64,000 nt of DNA, taken from assembly GCF_005049105.1 (NCBI RefSeq), contig NZ_SUKA01000004.1, positions 310,001 through 374,000 on the forward strand, in the 5' to 3' direction. The stretch comes from Sphingobacterium alkalisoli (GTDB lineage: Bacteria; Bacteroidota; Bacteroidia; Sphingobacteriales; Sphingobacteriaceae). How positions within the stretch are numbered: position 1 is the stretch's first letter; each line of letters starts with the position of its first letter. Shown piece by piece: positions 37,450-46,361 of the stretch. The notes under the pieces were generated by a model, which was not told the DNA's origin, ran no database searches, and saw only the letters and a list, made by a program, of their open reading frames with translations. Made by a program: the position numbers and the translations under genes.

Positions 37450-38010
37450 TTATTTAGCAACTTTTGTAAAGTTAAAGACTAGGCTACCTTGTTGTCCATT
37501 ATCTAATGGAATAGGCATTTTCATGACCAAGGTCTCGCCATCAGCAAATGAGAGATTCATACGATATCCCGTAGTGACATTTGCAGCTTTATCGCCAGCA
37601 TAGATCTTCTTAAATTGAAATTGAGGTTCATCTACTGCAGACCCACCGTAGATAGACCATACAATAGTACGTACAGCTCCATTGGCGCACAACGTCCCGT
37701 CGGCATTGAACGTAATACTTCCTCTATAATTACCGCCGGGAAGGTTCCAAATACTTCCAACAAAACAATCTACCGGAGCTTCATCAAAAATATTTTTGAT
37801 GGTATAAGCCGCAGGGATATCTTCCCTAGTGACCGTATTTAGCACCCAATTGCCCTTTACACCCGATCTCCATTGAGAAGCAGAAGGACCTGAAGCAGAA
37901 GTCGACGTACCAGAAGAAGAACCTGAAGTTCCTTTTTTCGGAGCACCACACGATGCCAATAATAATACCACTGTGAAAAGTGAGACTACGGAAAGAATAT
38001 GTCTACGCAT
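37450..38010 (-). CDS. Lipocalin-like lipoprotein
   Basis: This 186-residue lipoprotein (lipobox LLLASC, Cys at about residue 21) has a Ser/Gly/Thr-rich linker (about residues 28-45). A single beta-rich domain follows that starts GVKGNWVLNTVTRE and shows the lipocalin-like WVLN and FNADGTL features. Ligands are unknown. A cysteine pair (Cys in VDCFVG and LCANG) may form a disulfide. It converges on the sulfhydrylase gene and is divergent from the flippase-like gene. Confidence 0.62.
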   Translation of the reverse strand: MRRHILSVVSLFTVVLLLASCGAPKKGTSGSSSGTSTSASGPSASQWRSGVKGNWVLNTVTREDIPAAYTIKNIFDEAPVDCFVGSIWNLPGGNYRGSITFNADGTLCANGAVRTIVWSIYGGSAVDEPQFQFKKIYAGDKAANVTTGYRMNLSFADGETLVMKMPIPLDNGQQGSLVFNFTKVAK

Positions 38011-38163
38011 AAGATAAAAATTATTAAAAATCTATTGATGTACAGTTACAAACTTAGATATATTTTGTTATTAATTGTCATGACATCCAAAAATCATACC
38101 ACAAGCGAAATTTGGGCTATACGAACTGTCTATTCGAATTATTCGGTATTATAAAGAATTCAT

Positions 38164-38171
38164 TACTTTTG
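38164..38171 (+). promoter_or_regulatory. Bacteroidota -7 promoter element (TACTTTTG)
   Basis: TACTTTTG fits TAnnTTTG and lies 24 nt before the flippase-like gene start. Confidence 0.5.
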
Positions 38172-38195
38172 TCTACCTCGTATATTAAAATTTAA

Positions 38196-39125
38196 ATGGA
38201 CAATAAAAAAGCTTGGAGCATTACGAAAAATATTTTTAAAGTCATCGTGACATCTGGCGCACTGTATTGGGTATCCCGAAAGATTGATTTTGTTGAATTA
38301 AAACATGCATTAATAGACTGCGATTGGTGGTTTTTACTTCTTGCCTTGTTAAGTTATATCATTTCTCAGGCGATAGCCTCCTCACGCCTCAATAGCTTCT
38401 TCAAAACCATTCATTTAATCCTTTCGGAACGTTACAATCTACGGCTTTATCAATTGGGGCTACTCTATAATTTTTTTTTACCGGGGGGGATTGGAGGTGA
38501 CGGGTATAAAGTATATTTTCTGAAGAAGAACCATGATATTTCGGGCCGAAAAGTACTAAGTGCTGTATTTTTTGATCGGCTAAGCGGACTGTGGGCACTC
38601 GGTATTATCATTTGTGCATTGGTTGTGTTTATGCCTCGTCTCGCTATTCCCCATGCTGCCACTATTACTATAGCAGCCATTGGTACAATATCCTACTATT
38701 CCTTTTTGCATGTGTTCTTCAAGCCTTTTGCAAAGCGCTTTTTTCAAACACACACTAAGGCGCTGCTTGTACAGAGCTTTCAAACATTGTGTGCCATTTT
38801 TATATTATACGCACTAAATTTTGACGACAAATTTTCACCCTACTTACTCATATTTTTAGTATCTTCACTAGTGGCCATCATTCCCTCCATAGGAGGTGGG
38901 ATAGGTCTTCGTGAGCTTTTTGCCCTTGAAGCAGCAAAATATATTCAGATTGAAGAGCATACAGCAATACTTTTAAGTTTATTTTTTTATGTAATCTCTT
39001 TAATCACCGCCACCTCGGGGATCTATTATATATTTAGACCACAACGCCTAGGAACGGAGAAACTACCTAGTGCCGCAGAAGTAGAACAAGAAATTGACGA
39101 CGACAATACAAACGAAGAAATTTAA
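38196..39125 (+). CDS. UPF0104/YbhN-type flippase-like membrane protein
   Basis: This 309-residue protein has about eight membrane helices and the family hallmark FLPGGIGGDGYKVYFLKK (about residues 93-110). The FFDRLSGLWAL and GGGIGLRELFALEAAK motifs of the LPG-synthase membrane domain (UPF0104) are also present. Full-length lysyl-phosphatidylglycerol synthase would have an aminoacyl-transferase domain, which is absent here, so a lipid-flipping or transport role is more likely. Its stop directly abuts the next ATG (TAAATG), coupling it to the SDR gene. A second family member is at 44.7 kb. Confidence 0.8.
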   Translation: MDNKKAWSITKNIFKVIVTSGALYWVSRKIDFVELKHALIDCDWWFLLLALLSYIISQAIASSRLNSFFKTIHLILSERYNLRLYQLGLLYNFFLPGGIGGDGYKVYFLKKNHDISGRKVLSAVFFDRLSGLWALGIIICALVVFMPRLAIPHAATITIAAIGTISYYSFLHVFFKPFAKRFFQTHTKALLVQSFQTLCAIFILYALNFDDKFSPYLLIFLVSSLVAIIPSIGGGIGLRELFALEAAKYIQIEEHTAILLSLFFYVISLITATSGIYYIFRPQRLGTEKLPSAAEVEQEIDDDNTNEEI

Positions 39126-39836
39126 ATGGCAAATATCATCATCACAGGAGCAAGTAGTGGAATAGGTTTCGAAACCGTTTTAGATCTCACCGCAAATAAA
39201 GAGCACCATGTCATCGCGTTGGCAAGGTCAGGCGACAAACTACGGAAGCTACATGAAATTGCTTCATCCCTCAACTATGACGGCGGAAAACTGTATCCTG
39301 CGCAATTTGACATTGTTTACGACAATTATGCAGATTCGTTGATCCCGTTTATTAAATCAAAATTTGAAACCGTTGATATTTTGATTAATAATGCGGGCGC
39401 ATTGGTAAAAAAGTCTTTTTTAGAAACTTCTCCGGAAGAATTTGCGCAGATGCTACAGACAAACGTGTTAGGGCATGTAAACATGATAAAACATATCGTA
39501 CCGCTGATGACAAATGGAGGCCATATCGTAAACATTAGCAGCATGGGAGGGGTTCAAGGCTCCGTAAAATTTTCTGGCCTCAGCGCATATTCTGCCAGTA
39601 AGGGGGCGTTAGGAATATTAACCGAATGCTTAGCGGAAGAATTTAAAGAGCAGAATATTAAAGTAAACTGTCTTGCTTTGGGATCGTCACAAACCGAAAT
39701 GTTTGAGGCTGCTTTTCCAGATCTACAGGCAGGAACTTTAGCTTTTGAAATGGGAAGATATGTCGCTGAATTTGCCCAAAATGGAAGCAAATACTACAAC
39801 GGAAAAATACTGCCGGTCTCTAATACTACCCCCTAG
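39126..39836 (+). CDS. Short-chain dehydrogenase/reductase
   Basis: A 236-residue classical SDR with the nucleotide-binding TGASSGIG (7-14), NNAG (about 88-91), a catalytic Ser in NISSMGGVQGS, and Tyr/Lys in YSASKGAL. The size is slightly below average. The substrate is unknown. Being translationally coupled to a flippase-like gene, it may act on a lipid or polyol precursor (inference). Confidence 0.87.
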   Translation: MANIIITGASSGIGFETVLDLTANKEHHVIALARSGDKLRKLHEIASSLNYDGGKLYPAQFDIVYDNYADSLIPFIKSKFETVDILINNAGALVKKSFLETSPEEFAQMLQTNVLGHVNMIKHIVPLMTNGGHIVNISSMGGVQGSVKFSGLSAYSASKGALGILTECLAEEFKEQNIKVNCLALGSSQTEMFEAAFPDLQAGTLAFEMGRYVAEFAQNGSKYYNGKILPVSNTTP

Positions 39837-39852
39837 ATAATCGAGAAGACAT

Positions 39853-40893
39853 TTATAATGCCGTGATCCAATCTGCGACATCATTCAAGACACGTTCATT
39901 GAATGTCTCCTTTATTTGTGCATATTCGGTGACCTGGCCAGTTTTGGCCTGTTGGAATAAGTGGTTTAGCCCTTCATATTCTTTCAAAACAGACTTTAAA
40001 TTTTTGGGAAGAAACCGATATAGGCTTTCTAGATTCCGGGTGGCGGGTACCTGTACATCGAGCGATCCAAAAGCAGCAAATACTGGAATTTTTATTTTCT
40101 TTAAATATCTTTCAGGCTCAATGCGCAGGAAGTAACGATATGCCGGACTTACCATAGCTAGCAAATCGGGAGTTTCTTTGAACCCGGGCACCATTTTCAT
40201 GTTTTCCATTAAGGCTTGATACGCTTCCTGATTATTTAAATCACTTTTTACAATAGCGAAATTTTTCTCATTTATTTCCCGAGCAGCTTCCAACGCAGGG
40301 TCACTCATACCTGAGGCTTTCCCGATAGCATACAATTGATCAACCATCAACTGATCAATAGAAATAGCCGGACCTGCTAATGACACGATAAAAGATAAAT
40401 CACGTACGTTCTGCCCCGCCAAAAGCGTAGCGATCAAACCGCCCTCACTATGACCAATAAAACCTATTTTATGTACATCAACATGATCTTGCTTTTTCAG
40501 ATAAGCTAATGCAGCAAGCGCATCCTTACTAAAGTCTCCTATTGTGCTATTGTCAAATTGTCCCTTACTTTTACCGACACCTCGGTCGTCATAGCGAAGC
40601 ACCACGATCCCCCGGCGCGTCAAATAATCCGCTATAACCTTAAAAGGTTTGTGACCTGCCATTTCTTCGTCCCGATTTTGCGCTCCGGATCCGGTCAACA
40701 TAATTACCGCCGGGTGCCGGCCTTTGTCCGCTGGGAAAGAAAGCGTACCAGCAAGCTGTACATCATCGTATGTATTCGTGAAAACAACTTCCAATGTATC
40801 ATATTGATAAGGAGCGGCAGGAAGCTGAACAGGTCTGGCATACCCTAAACACGAATGTACTACCAAGAAAAACAGAAGGTAAAATTGTTTCAT
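39853..40893 (-). CDS. Exported alpha/beta hydrolase
   Basis: This 346-residue protein has a signal peptide ending near GYARP. It carries the alpha/beta hydrolase core of serine esterases: AVIMLTGSGAQNRDEEMAGH, VLRYDDRGVGKSKG, and the nucleophile elbow GHSEGG. The acid in FGSLDVQVP and His in YEGLNHLFQ complete the triad. The oxyanion-forming LTGSGAQNRD element is typical of a group of uncharacterised Bacteroidota esterases. It is the last gene of a four-gene minus-strand operon with the DUF2089 regulator. Confidence 0.83.
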   Translation of the reverse strand: MKQFYLLFFLVVHSCLGYARPVQLPAAPYQYDTLEVVFTNTYDDVQLAGTLSFPADKGRHPAVIMLTGSGAQNRDEEMAGHKPFKVIADYLTRRGIVVLRYDDRGVGKSKGQFDNSTIGDFSKDALAALAYLKKQDHVDVHKIGFIGHSEGGLIATLLAGQNVRDLSFIVSLAGPAISIDQLMVDQLYAIGKASGMSDPALEAAREINEKNFAIVKSDLNNQEAYQALMENMKMVPGFKETPDLLAMVSPAYRYFLRIEPERYLKKIKIPVFAAFGSLDVQVPATRNLESLYRFLPKNLKSVLKEYEGLNHLFQQAKTGQVTEYAQIKETFNERVLNDVADWITAL

Positions 40894-40896
40894 ATA

Positions 40897-41493
40897 TTAA
40901 AGCTTGACATTAACAAAACGGCACAGCACGTCCGCTACTAAAACAATTAATACAATAACTACACCATGATGAAACTTCTTCGCATTTATAACAAATTTTA
41001 ACCCTACGACAATGAGATAGAAAAAATAGAGCAACAGGACTAGGGAAATTAACGAAAAAAATAACAGCAAAAACATATCCGAGCGAGAGATCGTTGATAA
41101 TTTCATATCACCATCTTCTATAGCCTTTAATATATTATTCGTGAGTTCTTTCGCAAAACTTACGGCAGAGAGTAAACCGATCATGTATATCACAACAAAA
41201 TAAATCAACACCACATTTAACACGTCTATAAATCTTGTTTTTTTATTAACGGAATAACCGAACGAAAACAACGATAAGGTTAGCACCAATACATTCACAA
41301 GAAGGTGGGTAAATGTCGAAAAAAGATCATATGTGTTTGTAGGGATAACCTTCAGTATACCGTGATAGTCGAACTGTCCGTAATAAGCTAAAATTCCACC
41401 AACAGTAAAGAATATTACACCTGCCGCCAACAGGATCTTTTCGGAACAATCTTCAAATGGATTTACAAATAACCTTCCTACATTATACTTCAT
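40897..41493 (-). CDS. Membrane protein, Yip1-like
   Basis: A 198-residue protein with a short cytoplasmic N-terminus (MKYNVGRLFVNPFEDCSEKI) and about five membrane helices. This gives the general look of the Yip1 superfamily. The ATG at 41493 overlaps the end of the preceding gene, which supports this start over a longer N-terminus. The function is unknown. It is the third gene of the DUF2089 operon and ends 3 bp before the hydrolase gene. Confidence 0.55.
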   Translation of the reverse strand: MKYNVGRLFVNPFEDCSEKILLAAGVIFFTVGGILAYYGQFDYHGILKVIPTNTYDLFSTFTHLLVNVLVLTLSLFSFGYSVNKKTRFIDVLNVVLIYFVVIYMIGLLSAVSFAKELTNNILKAIEDGDMKLSTISRSDMFLLLFFSLISLVLLLYFFYLIVVGLKFVINAKKFHHGVVIVLIVLVADVLCRFVNVKL

Positions 41494-41962
41494 CTTTGTT
41501 CGGTTTATAGTGATTAAGTAGCTCCTGAACATTTTCGGGATGTTGTGTACCGACCAATATGGCTTTACCATTTTTTAATACAATCCAAATCCCATAAAAA
41601 CCCTTTGTCGTATATGCCACTCCCGGTCCACCAAATCTCCATCCCCATCCTCCGTATTCCCAAGGAGAATATTTTTTAACATAAACCTTACCAATATCCT
41701 CCCATTCCCATTTTTTCTTCTTCCATATAAAGGGCAGAAACCGAATATGAATTCCCTGCTCATCTATCTGTGTTCTTAATCGCATAAATAAAAACAACAA
41801 CGCAACAGAACTTCCGATCCAAAATCCAGCAGAAAAATCACTCCCGTCTGTATTCCCATTCCATTCGGTATATAGTCCAAGGCCGATAACAAGGACAAAT
41901 AGCAGGACTAACCACCAAGTCAAAAAACTCTGACTCTCCTTATGCACCCATCTATTCTTCAT
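41483..41962 (-). CDS. Two-helix membrane protein with PH-like C-terminal domain
   Basis: A 159-residue protein with two membrane helices (about residues 16-31 and 44-60). A soluble C-terminal region follows, with the pattern KKWEWEDIGKVYVKKYSPW and GFYGIWIVLKNGKAILVGTQHPE. The latter recalls bacterial PH-like (DUF6141-type) domains. Function is not established. It overlaps the DUF2089 gene upstream and the Yip1-like gene downstream by about 11 bp each, indicating tight translational coupling. Confidence 0.55.
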   Translation of the reverse strand: MKNRWVHKESQSFLTWWLVLLFVLVIGLGLYTEWNGNTDGSDFSAGFWIGSSVALLFLFMRLRTQIDEQGIHIRFLPFIWKKKKWEWEDIGKVYVKKYSPWEYGGWGWRFGGPGVAYTTKGFYGIWIVLKNGKAILVGTQHPENVQELLNHYKPNKDEV

Positions 41963-42227
41963 TTCGCAGCATATTAAGTTTAACTATCAAATCATCTAAT
42001 TTATTTCGAACAGTAGGATAGCTTTTTCCCATCTGATTCGCCATCTCTTTCAAACTACCGGAATTCCGTAGAAACTGAAGAACAAATTCCTGTTCATCTA
42101 CATCCAACAGCATTAAAACCGGCAAACTGTATTTACCTGACACTTCGGTTTCACAACTGGAGCAGACCAATTTCGACACGCGAAGCTGTTCTTCACAACT
42201 TGGACATTTAACGGGAAGCTTTACCAT
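41952..42227 (-). CDS. DUF2089 family zinc-ribbon/HTH regulator
   Basis: A 91-residue protein with two CxxC pairs (KCPSCEEQL and LVCSSCETEV) forming a likely zinc ribbon. A helix-turn-helix follows (EFVLQFLRNSGSLKEMANQMGKSYPTVRNKLDDLI). This is the DUF2089 architecture, with predicted DNA-binding activity. I chose the ATG at 42227 because the longer N-terminus is merely hydrophobic and lacks family similarity. It heads a minus-strand operon with two membrane proteins and a hydrolase, so it is the probable regulator of that operon. Confidence 0.8.
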   Translation of the reverse strand: MVKLPVKCPSCEEQLRVSKLVCSSCETEVSGKYSLPVLMLLDVDEQEFVLQFLRNSGSLKEMANQMGKSYPTVRNKLDDLIVKLNMLRNEE

Positions 42228-42360
42228 AATACATTTTAATATTAATATTATTAAAACAAATATAAATAAAATTAAATATATCATTATCATTATTTACACC
42301 TATTTATAAATGGATTGACTTTGGGAGTAAGGGGCTAATAAAAATGAACCTTTTTTTGCG

Positions 42361-42745
42361 CCTCTTTCGCCGGCGCGGGGCGACTTCTTTTGCTTGGCCA
42401 AAAGAAGCAAAAACCAAGACTTGGTCAATGTTACGCTAAAAGCTTTTGGATTTACTAAACAGCTCCAAGCCGTTTCACTTCGGGGATCTGTTCTTAACGC
42501 AAATCCAAAGCTTTCTTAACGCTACATCGACCTAGGTCGTCCTTTAAATGGTACTGCATTATAAGGTTAATATAATAAATGTACCACCCTTACAAACTGG
42601 ACAAATGTCGCCTTGGCGGGTCGACAATAGCAGGAATGGTGCACCGTCGTGTCGAGCCGGCACAGCGACGAGTTTTGGACACTTTTGCGGTCAAAAGTGT
42701 CGACCTGTCGCGGTCCAAGCGACAAAAGAAATTTGATTAATTTAA
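42361..42745. repeat. Intergenic repeat island related to 11.3 kb element
   Basis: The 650-bp gap before plsC holds no convincing gene. It contains TTCTTTTG...CAAAAGAA (42388-42409), a perfect 10-bp stem GACACTTTTG/CAAAAGTGTC (42678-42701), and a segment (42711-42744) matching the minus strand of 11308-11341 at 31 of 34 positions. The CCAAAAG-N3-GCAAAA type core at 42400 also recurs at 11409. It looks like a dispersed non-coding repeat. 42746-42879 and 42228-42360 show nothing else. Confidence 0.6.
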
Positions 42746-42879
42746 AGGTTCCTTTACATCAACACCCCTTATTAACTAAAATCCAAAAGCTAATTTCCTT
42801 GATGCCTCGCAATCTGATTTATCTAACCTCCCTAAAAATGTTAATTAAATTTTTTAAGTTTGCGACTTTGTAACATATT

Positions 42880-43620
42880 ATGAGAAAATTTTTAGGTTAT
42901 TTTTTAACGCCTATTTTTTACACCTGCTTCACGCTTGCACTACTATTATTTCATCCAATTCAATGGTTATGCTTAAAAATTGGTGGATATAACGCACACA
43001 AAAAAAGTGTCGATATCCTCAATTTCTTTTTAGTAGGTTGCAATTATACCTTATTCAATACGGTAACGTTTAAAGACAATAAAAATCTACCGACCGGCCA
43101 GCCAATTATTTTTGTCGCGAATCATCAAAGTACATTTGATATACCTCCACTCATTTATTTTCTACGCAGATTTCACGGCAAATTTATTTCCAAAGTAGAA
43201 TTAGTGCACGCAAATATCCCCAGTATATCGTTCAACTTAAAACACGGCGGTGCCGCCAATATCGACCGCAAGGATCCCAAACAATCCATTGCCGAAATAT
43301 TAAATTTGGCCAATAATATGAAACAAAAAAGATGGTCTGCATTTATATTTCCGGAAGGCACCCGCTCTAGAACAGGAAAAATGAAAACATTCTCTGTTGG
43401 AGGAATAGCCACTTTATTAAAAAAGAACCCCGATGCTTTGATTGTTCCAATTGCAATAAATGGGTCCTATTTAATGGTGAAATACGGTCCTTTTCCCCTC
43501 CGACCCTTTACCCCACTATCTTGGGAGGTCTTAGAACCGTTAGAGACTGCAGGACTAAATGCGGAAGAGATCGTAAAATTAGCGGAAGATACAATACGAG
43601 TCAGAGTCGAACACGATTAA
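42880..43620 (+). CDS. plsC: 1-acyl-sn-glycerol-3-phosphate acyltransferase
   Basis: A 246-residue PlsC-type acyltransferase with the catalytic NHQSTFD (His82, Asp87). It also has the glycerol-phosphate-binding FPEGTRSRTG (157-166) and motif III VPIAINGS. One or two N-terminal membrane helices (about 8-32) anchor it to the inner membrane. It makes phosphatidic acid from lysophosphatidate. Its final 4 bp overlap the convergent GT2 gene. Confidence 0.9.
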   Translation: MRKFLGYFLTPIFYTCFTLALLLFHPIQWLCLKIGGYNAHKKSVDILNFFLVGCNYTLFNTVTFKDNKNLPTGQPIIFVANHQSTFDIPPLIYFLRRFHGKFISKVELVHANIPSISFNLKHGGAANIDRKDPKQSIAEILNLANNMKQKRWSAFIFPEGTRSRTGKMKTFSVGGIATLLKKNPDALIVPIAINGSYLMVKYGPFPLRPFTPLSWEVLEPLETAGLNAEEIVKLAEDTIRVRVEHD

Positions 43621-44747
43621 TTAACACTTCGACCTTTCCAGTCGTATTTACCGATATTGCCCGCAAGGCCGATGTATACAATGTAAAAAGAGTGTACGAT
43701 AGACAATAAAGGCAAGAATTTCAACAATGAAACACGATCTGCAAACCGTGTAAGAGGGATCATAAACAAAAACTCCGCAATTATCTTAAATACAAAAGCA
43801 GTTAATAGTACCCAATTGCAATAAGGTAACTGAAAGATAAAATACAGCAGGGAAGTGATTAAAGCCAAATTAAAACACCAGATAACTACGCCTATAAAAA
43901 CAACTTTTTTGTCTTTATATTTTGTGCTTTTTGAAGCCCATCGTTTACGTTGACTAATAAAAGATCGTAAATCAGGCTTGGCATCGGTATAAACGATCGC
44001 CGCAATAGATTTACAAAAACCGATCCTGTTGGCATATTTTTCCGCTACTTTATGTAAGAATAGCTCATCATCTCCCGAAGCCAACTCATCAATCCCTTTG
44101 AATCCATCCATTTCATAAAACACATCCCTTCGATATGCCAGATTTGCACCATTACAAGTGGTAGGAACTCCATTTCCAATACCAGCAGCACCTAAGCCAA
44201 TCAGATATAAAAACTCCAATGTCTGCAGCTCCTCGAAAAAACTGCTTTCTTCAGAGTAGACCACTGGAGAAGAAACCATATACGATTGATGCTGTTCAAA
44301 ATATTGCACTATAGTTTTCAACCAATCCGGCCCCATTCTGCAATCTGCATCCGTTGTAACGATGATCTCTCCTTGAGATTTTTCAATTGCCTGACTTATG
44401 GCATATTTTTTATAGGAATTCATGGAATCTCCGACATTCAAGCAGATCAACTGCACCCCCCGATCGGCATAAGAGGAAACGATGGAAGATGTACGATCGG
44501 TTGAATGATCGTCAACAATAATAATTTCGAGGAGGGTTTTTGGAAAATCCTGCGCCAACAGGCAGTCAATTGTTCGCGCGATATTTTGCTCTTCATTCCG
44601 CGCTGCGATTAAAACCGACACGCGCGTGCCGACATCTTTTACAGCGTAAAACAAGGGAATACCCGACCAACCTCTTCGCATGAAAAGAATTAGTAGAACG
44701 TAAATTCCGGCAAGTAAGATTAAAATAGAATTAAGAATTGTTGTCAC
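43617..44747 (-). CDS. Family 2 glycosyltransferase with membrane anchors
   Basis: A 376-residue GT2. It has an N-terminal membrane helix, a GT-A domain (VSVLIAARNEEQNI, IIIVDDHSTDRTS, the DAD metal motif in VTTDADCRM, and the QRKRW motif SQRKRWASKS) and three C-terminal membrane helices. This is the layout of processive or lipid-linked glycosyltransferases. The start is GTG at 44745-44747. It overlaps the upstream flippase-like gene by 17 bp, implying one functional unit. Confidence 0.87.
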   Translation of the reverse strand: MTTILNSILILLAGIYVLLILFMRRGWSGIPLFYAVKDVGTRVSVLIAARNEEQNIARTIDCLLAQDFPKTLLEIIIVDDHSTDRTSSIVSSYADRGVQLICLNVGDSMNSYKKYAISQAIEKSQGEIIVTTDADCRMGPDWLKTIVQYFEQHQSYMVSSPVVYSEESSFFEELQTLEFLYLIGLGAAGIGNGVPTTCNGANLAYRRDVFYEMDGFKGIDELASGDDELFLHKVAEKYANRIGFCKSIAAIVYTDAKPDLRSFISQRKRWASKSTKYKDKKVVFIGVVIWCFNLALITSLLYFIFQLPYCNWVLLTAFVFKIIAEFLFMIPLTRFADRVSLLKFLPLLSIVHSFYIVYIGLAGNIGKYDWKGRSVN

Positions 44748-45705
44748 CTAGATAATTTACATTCAACACAAAAAAAGAACCAATAATAGCCGGCAATATT
44801 AAATTAACAAACCAGATACAAGAGACAATAGCCATTACAGCAATCTCCTGCGTGGTAATGTAACTGTACAGATTACTTGCCACAAAACTACGGACACTAA
44901 AATCAAATAGATCCAAAGAAGGGACAGCAGATTGGACAAAGAAAAGGATAAAAATCATTAATACCATAGAAAAAAAAGGTAATTCCGGCAAAAACACCAA
45001 CATAAGAATTACATACTGCGAAGTAAAAATAACAAAGCGAGTTGCAGAAATTAACAGCACCTGCAATAATTCCAATTTCGTAAAATCTTTCAAAATTGAA
45101 AAAAATGATTTAACCTTATCTAACATCTTTATTTTGCCGACTATGTTATCTACCCACTGTACGTTGAAATAAAGAATAACAAATGCTAGCGCATAGATTA
45201 GTGCAATAATCCAAACACCAAAGGTAACAGACATGGGCGTCTCAAGAAAGGTAGAAACAAACCAAGCAATACTTAACGCACCGAAAACGCTAGTCATCAC
45301 CAACTGACCAAAAAGGCCTACGCCCATCGCCACCGCGCCTTTAACTCTATTCTCCGGCTTCAATACTAGAACACGACCACCGTACTCCCCTATCCGGTTG
45401 GGTGTAAAGATGGCCCAGGTCAAACCGCAGAAGACAGATTTTGTCGCCTTCCAGAAACTTAACTTTTCGATACTACGGCTCAAAAAAATCCATTTACTGA
45501 CCTCCAGAAACCAATTGACAAACATGAGTAGCACTATGGAGGCCATTGTCCAGTACATGGTATCCGTATCCACTCCATTAAGTAGGGTCTTGAATTCAGA
45601 TAGGCTCTTTTGATTATTCACTTTACTGTAAATAAACCAACATGCCAATCCTACGATAGCAATCTTAATGCAATAATTCAGATATTTCTTTCGGCTTTTA
45701 GTCAA
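44731..45705 (-). CDS. UPF0104-type flippase-like membrane protein
   Basis: A 324-residue protein with about eight membrane helices. It is a second UPF0104 (LPG-synthase membrane domain) member, with FTPNRIGEYGGRVLVL where the 38-kb paralog has FLPGGIGGDGYKVYF. No aminoacyl-transferase domain is attached. The apparent start is TTG at 45703-45705. Overlap with the GT2 gene suggests that the pair handles a lipid-linked sugar: transfer by GT2 and membrane transit by this protein (inference). Confidence 0.78.
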   Translation of the reverse strand: MTKSRKKYLNYCIKIAIVGLACWFIYSKVNNQKSLSEFKTLLNGVDTDTMYWTMASIVLLMFVNWFLEVSKWIFLSRSIEKLSFWKATKSVFCGLTWAIFTPNRIGEYGGRVLVLKPENRVKGAVAMGVGLFGQLVMTSVFGALSIAWFVSTFLETPMSVTFGVWIIALIYALAFVILYFNVQWVDNIVGKIKMLDKVKSFFSILKDFTKLELLQVLLISATRFVIFTSQYVILMLVFLPELPFFSMVLMIFILFFVQSAVPSLDLFDFSVRSFVASNLYSYITTQEIAVMAIVSCIWFVNLILPAIIGSFFVLNVNYLGDNNS

Positions 45706-45797
45706 CGCTTTTCAAATCAAAGCACAATTTTACTAAATTTTATGTAATTAGATAGCGATATTCGAAAACAGCGTATCTATTTACGTAATATTGTACT

Positions 45798-46361
45798 ATG
45801 CAATTGGAGAAAGCGAAGGAAAGAATCATATTAGGCATCGACCCAGGAACAGCTGTGTTGGGTTACGGCATCATCAAAGAACTTGGAAGTAAGATTTCAT
45901 TAGAGACGTTGGGAGTGATCAAAATGAACCATCTGGATGATCATGGATTGAAACTACAGCGTATCTTCAAAAAGACAACTGCGCTGATTGAACAATACAA
46001 ACCCGACTGTGTCGCGCTAGAAGCACCTTTTTACGGCAAAAACATTCAGGTCATGTTAAAGTTAGGTCGCGCTCAAGGCGTAGCTATGGCAGCAGCATTG
46101 AATTTCGACATTCCCATATTCGAGTATTCTCCACGTAAAATCAAACAATCCGTGACAGGACATGGTAGCGCCAGCAAAGAACAGGTAGCAGCCATGTTAC
46201 AAACGCTCTTGGGATTTAAGGAAACCCCCGAATTCCTAGATGCTACGGACGGCCTCGCGGTAGCAGTATGCCATTCTTTTCAGCAAAAAACGATCGCTAA
46301 AGGAAAATCATACTCGGGATGGGAAGCATTTGTCAAGGACAACGAAAAGCGTATTCGCTAA
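45798..46361 (+). CDS. ruvC: Holliday junction resolvase RuvC
   Basis: A 187-residue RuvC with the four catalytic acids: Asp15 (GIDPGTAVLGYG), Glu75 (LEAPFYG), Asp148 and Asp151 (LDATDGLAVAVCH). It cleaves Holliday junctions together with RuvAB. A TAATATTG box ends 4 nt before the ATG, suggesting a very short or absent leader. Its 3' end overlaps the convergent neighbour by 4 bp. Confidence 0.95.
   Translation: MQLEKAKERIILGIDPGTAVLGYGIIKELGSKISLETLGVIKMNHLDDHGLKLQRIFKKTTALIEQYKPDCVALEAPFYGKNIQVMLKLGRAQGVAMAAALNFDIPIFEYSPRKIKQSVTGHGSASKEQVAAMLQTLLGFKETPEFLDATDGLAVAVCHSFQQKTIAKGKSYSGWEAFVKDNEKRIR

Noticed and set aside
38465..38680. Minus-strand frames inside the flippase-like gene
   Set aside because: Fully inside a well-supported membrane protein gene, with no independent evidence.
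42548..42873. Two short frames (62 and 74 codons) before plsC
   Set aside because: They run through hairpin repeats and lack start signals or protein-like composition.
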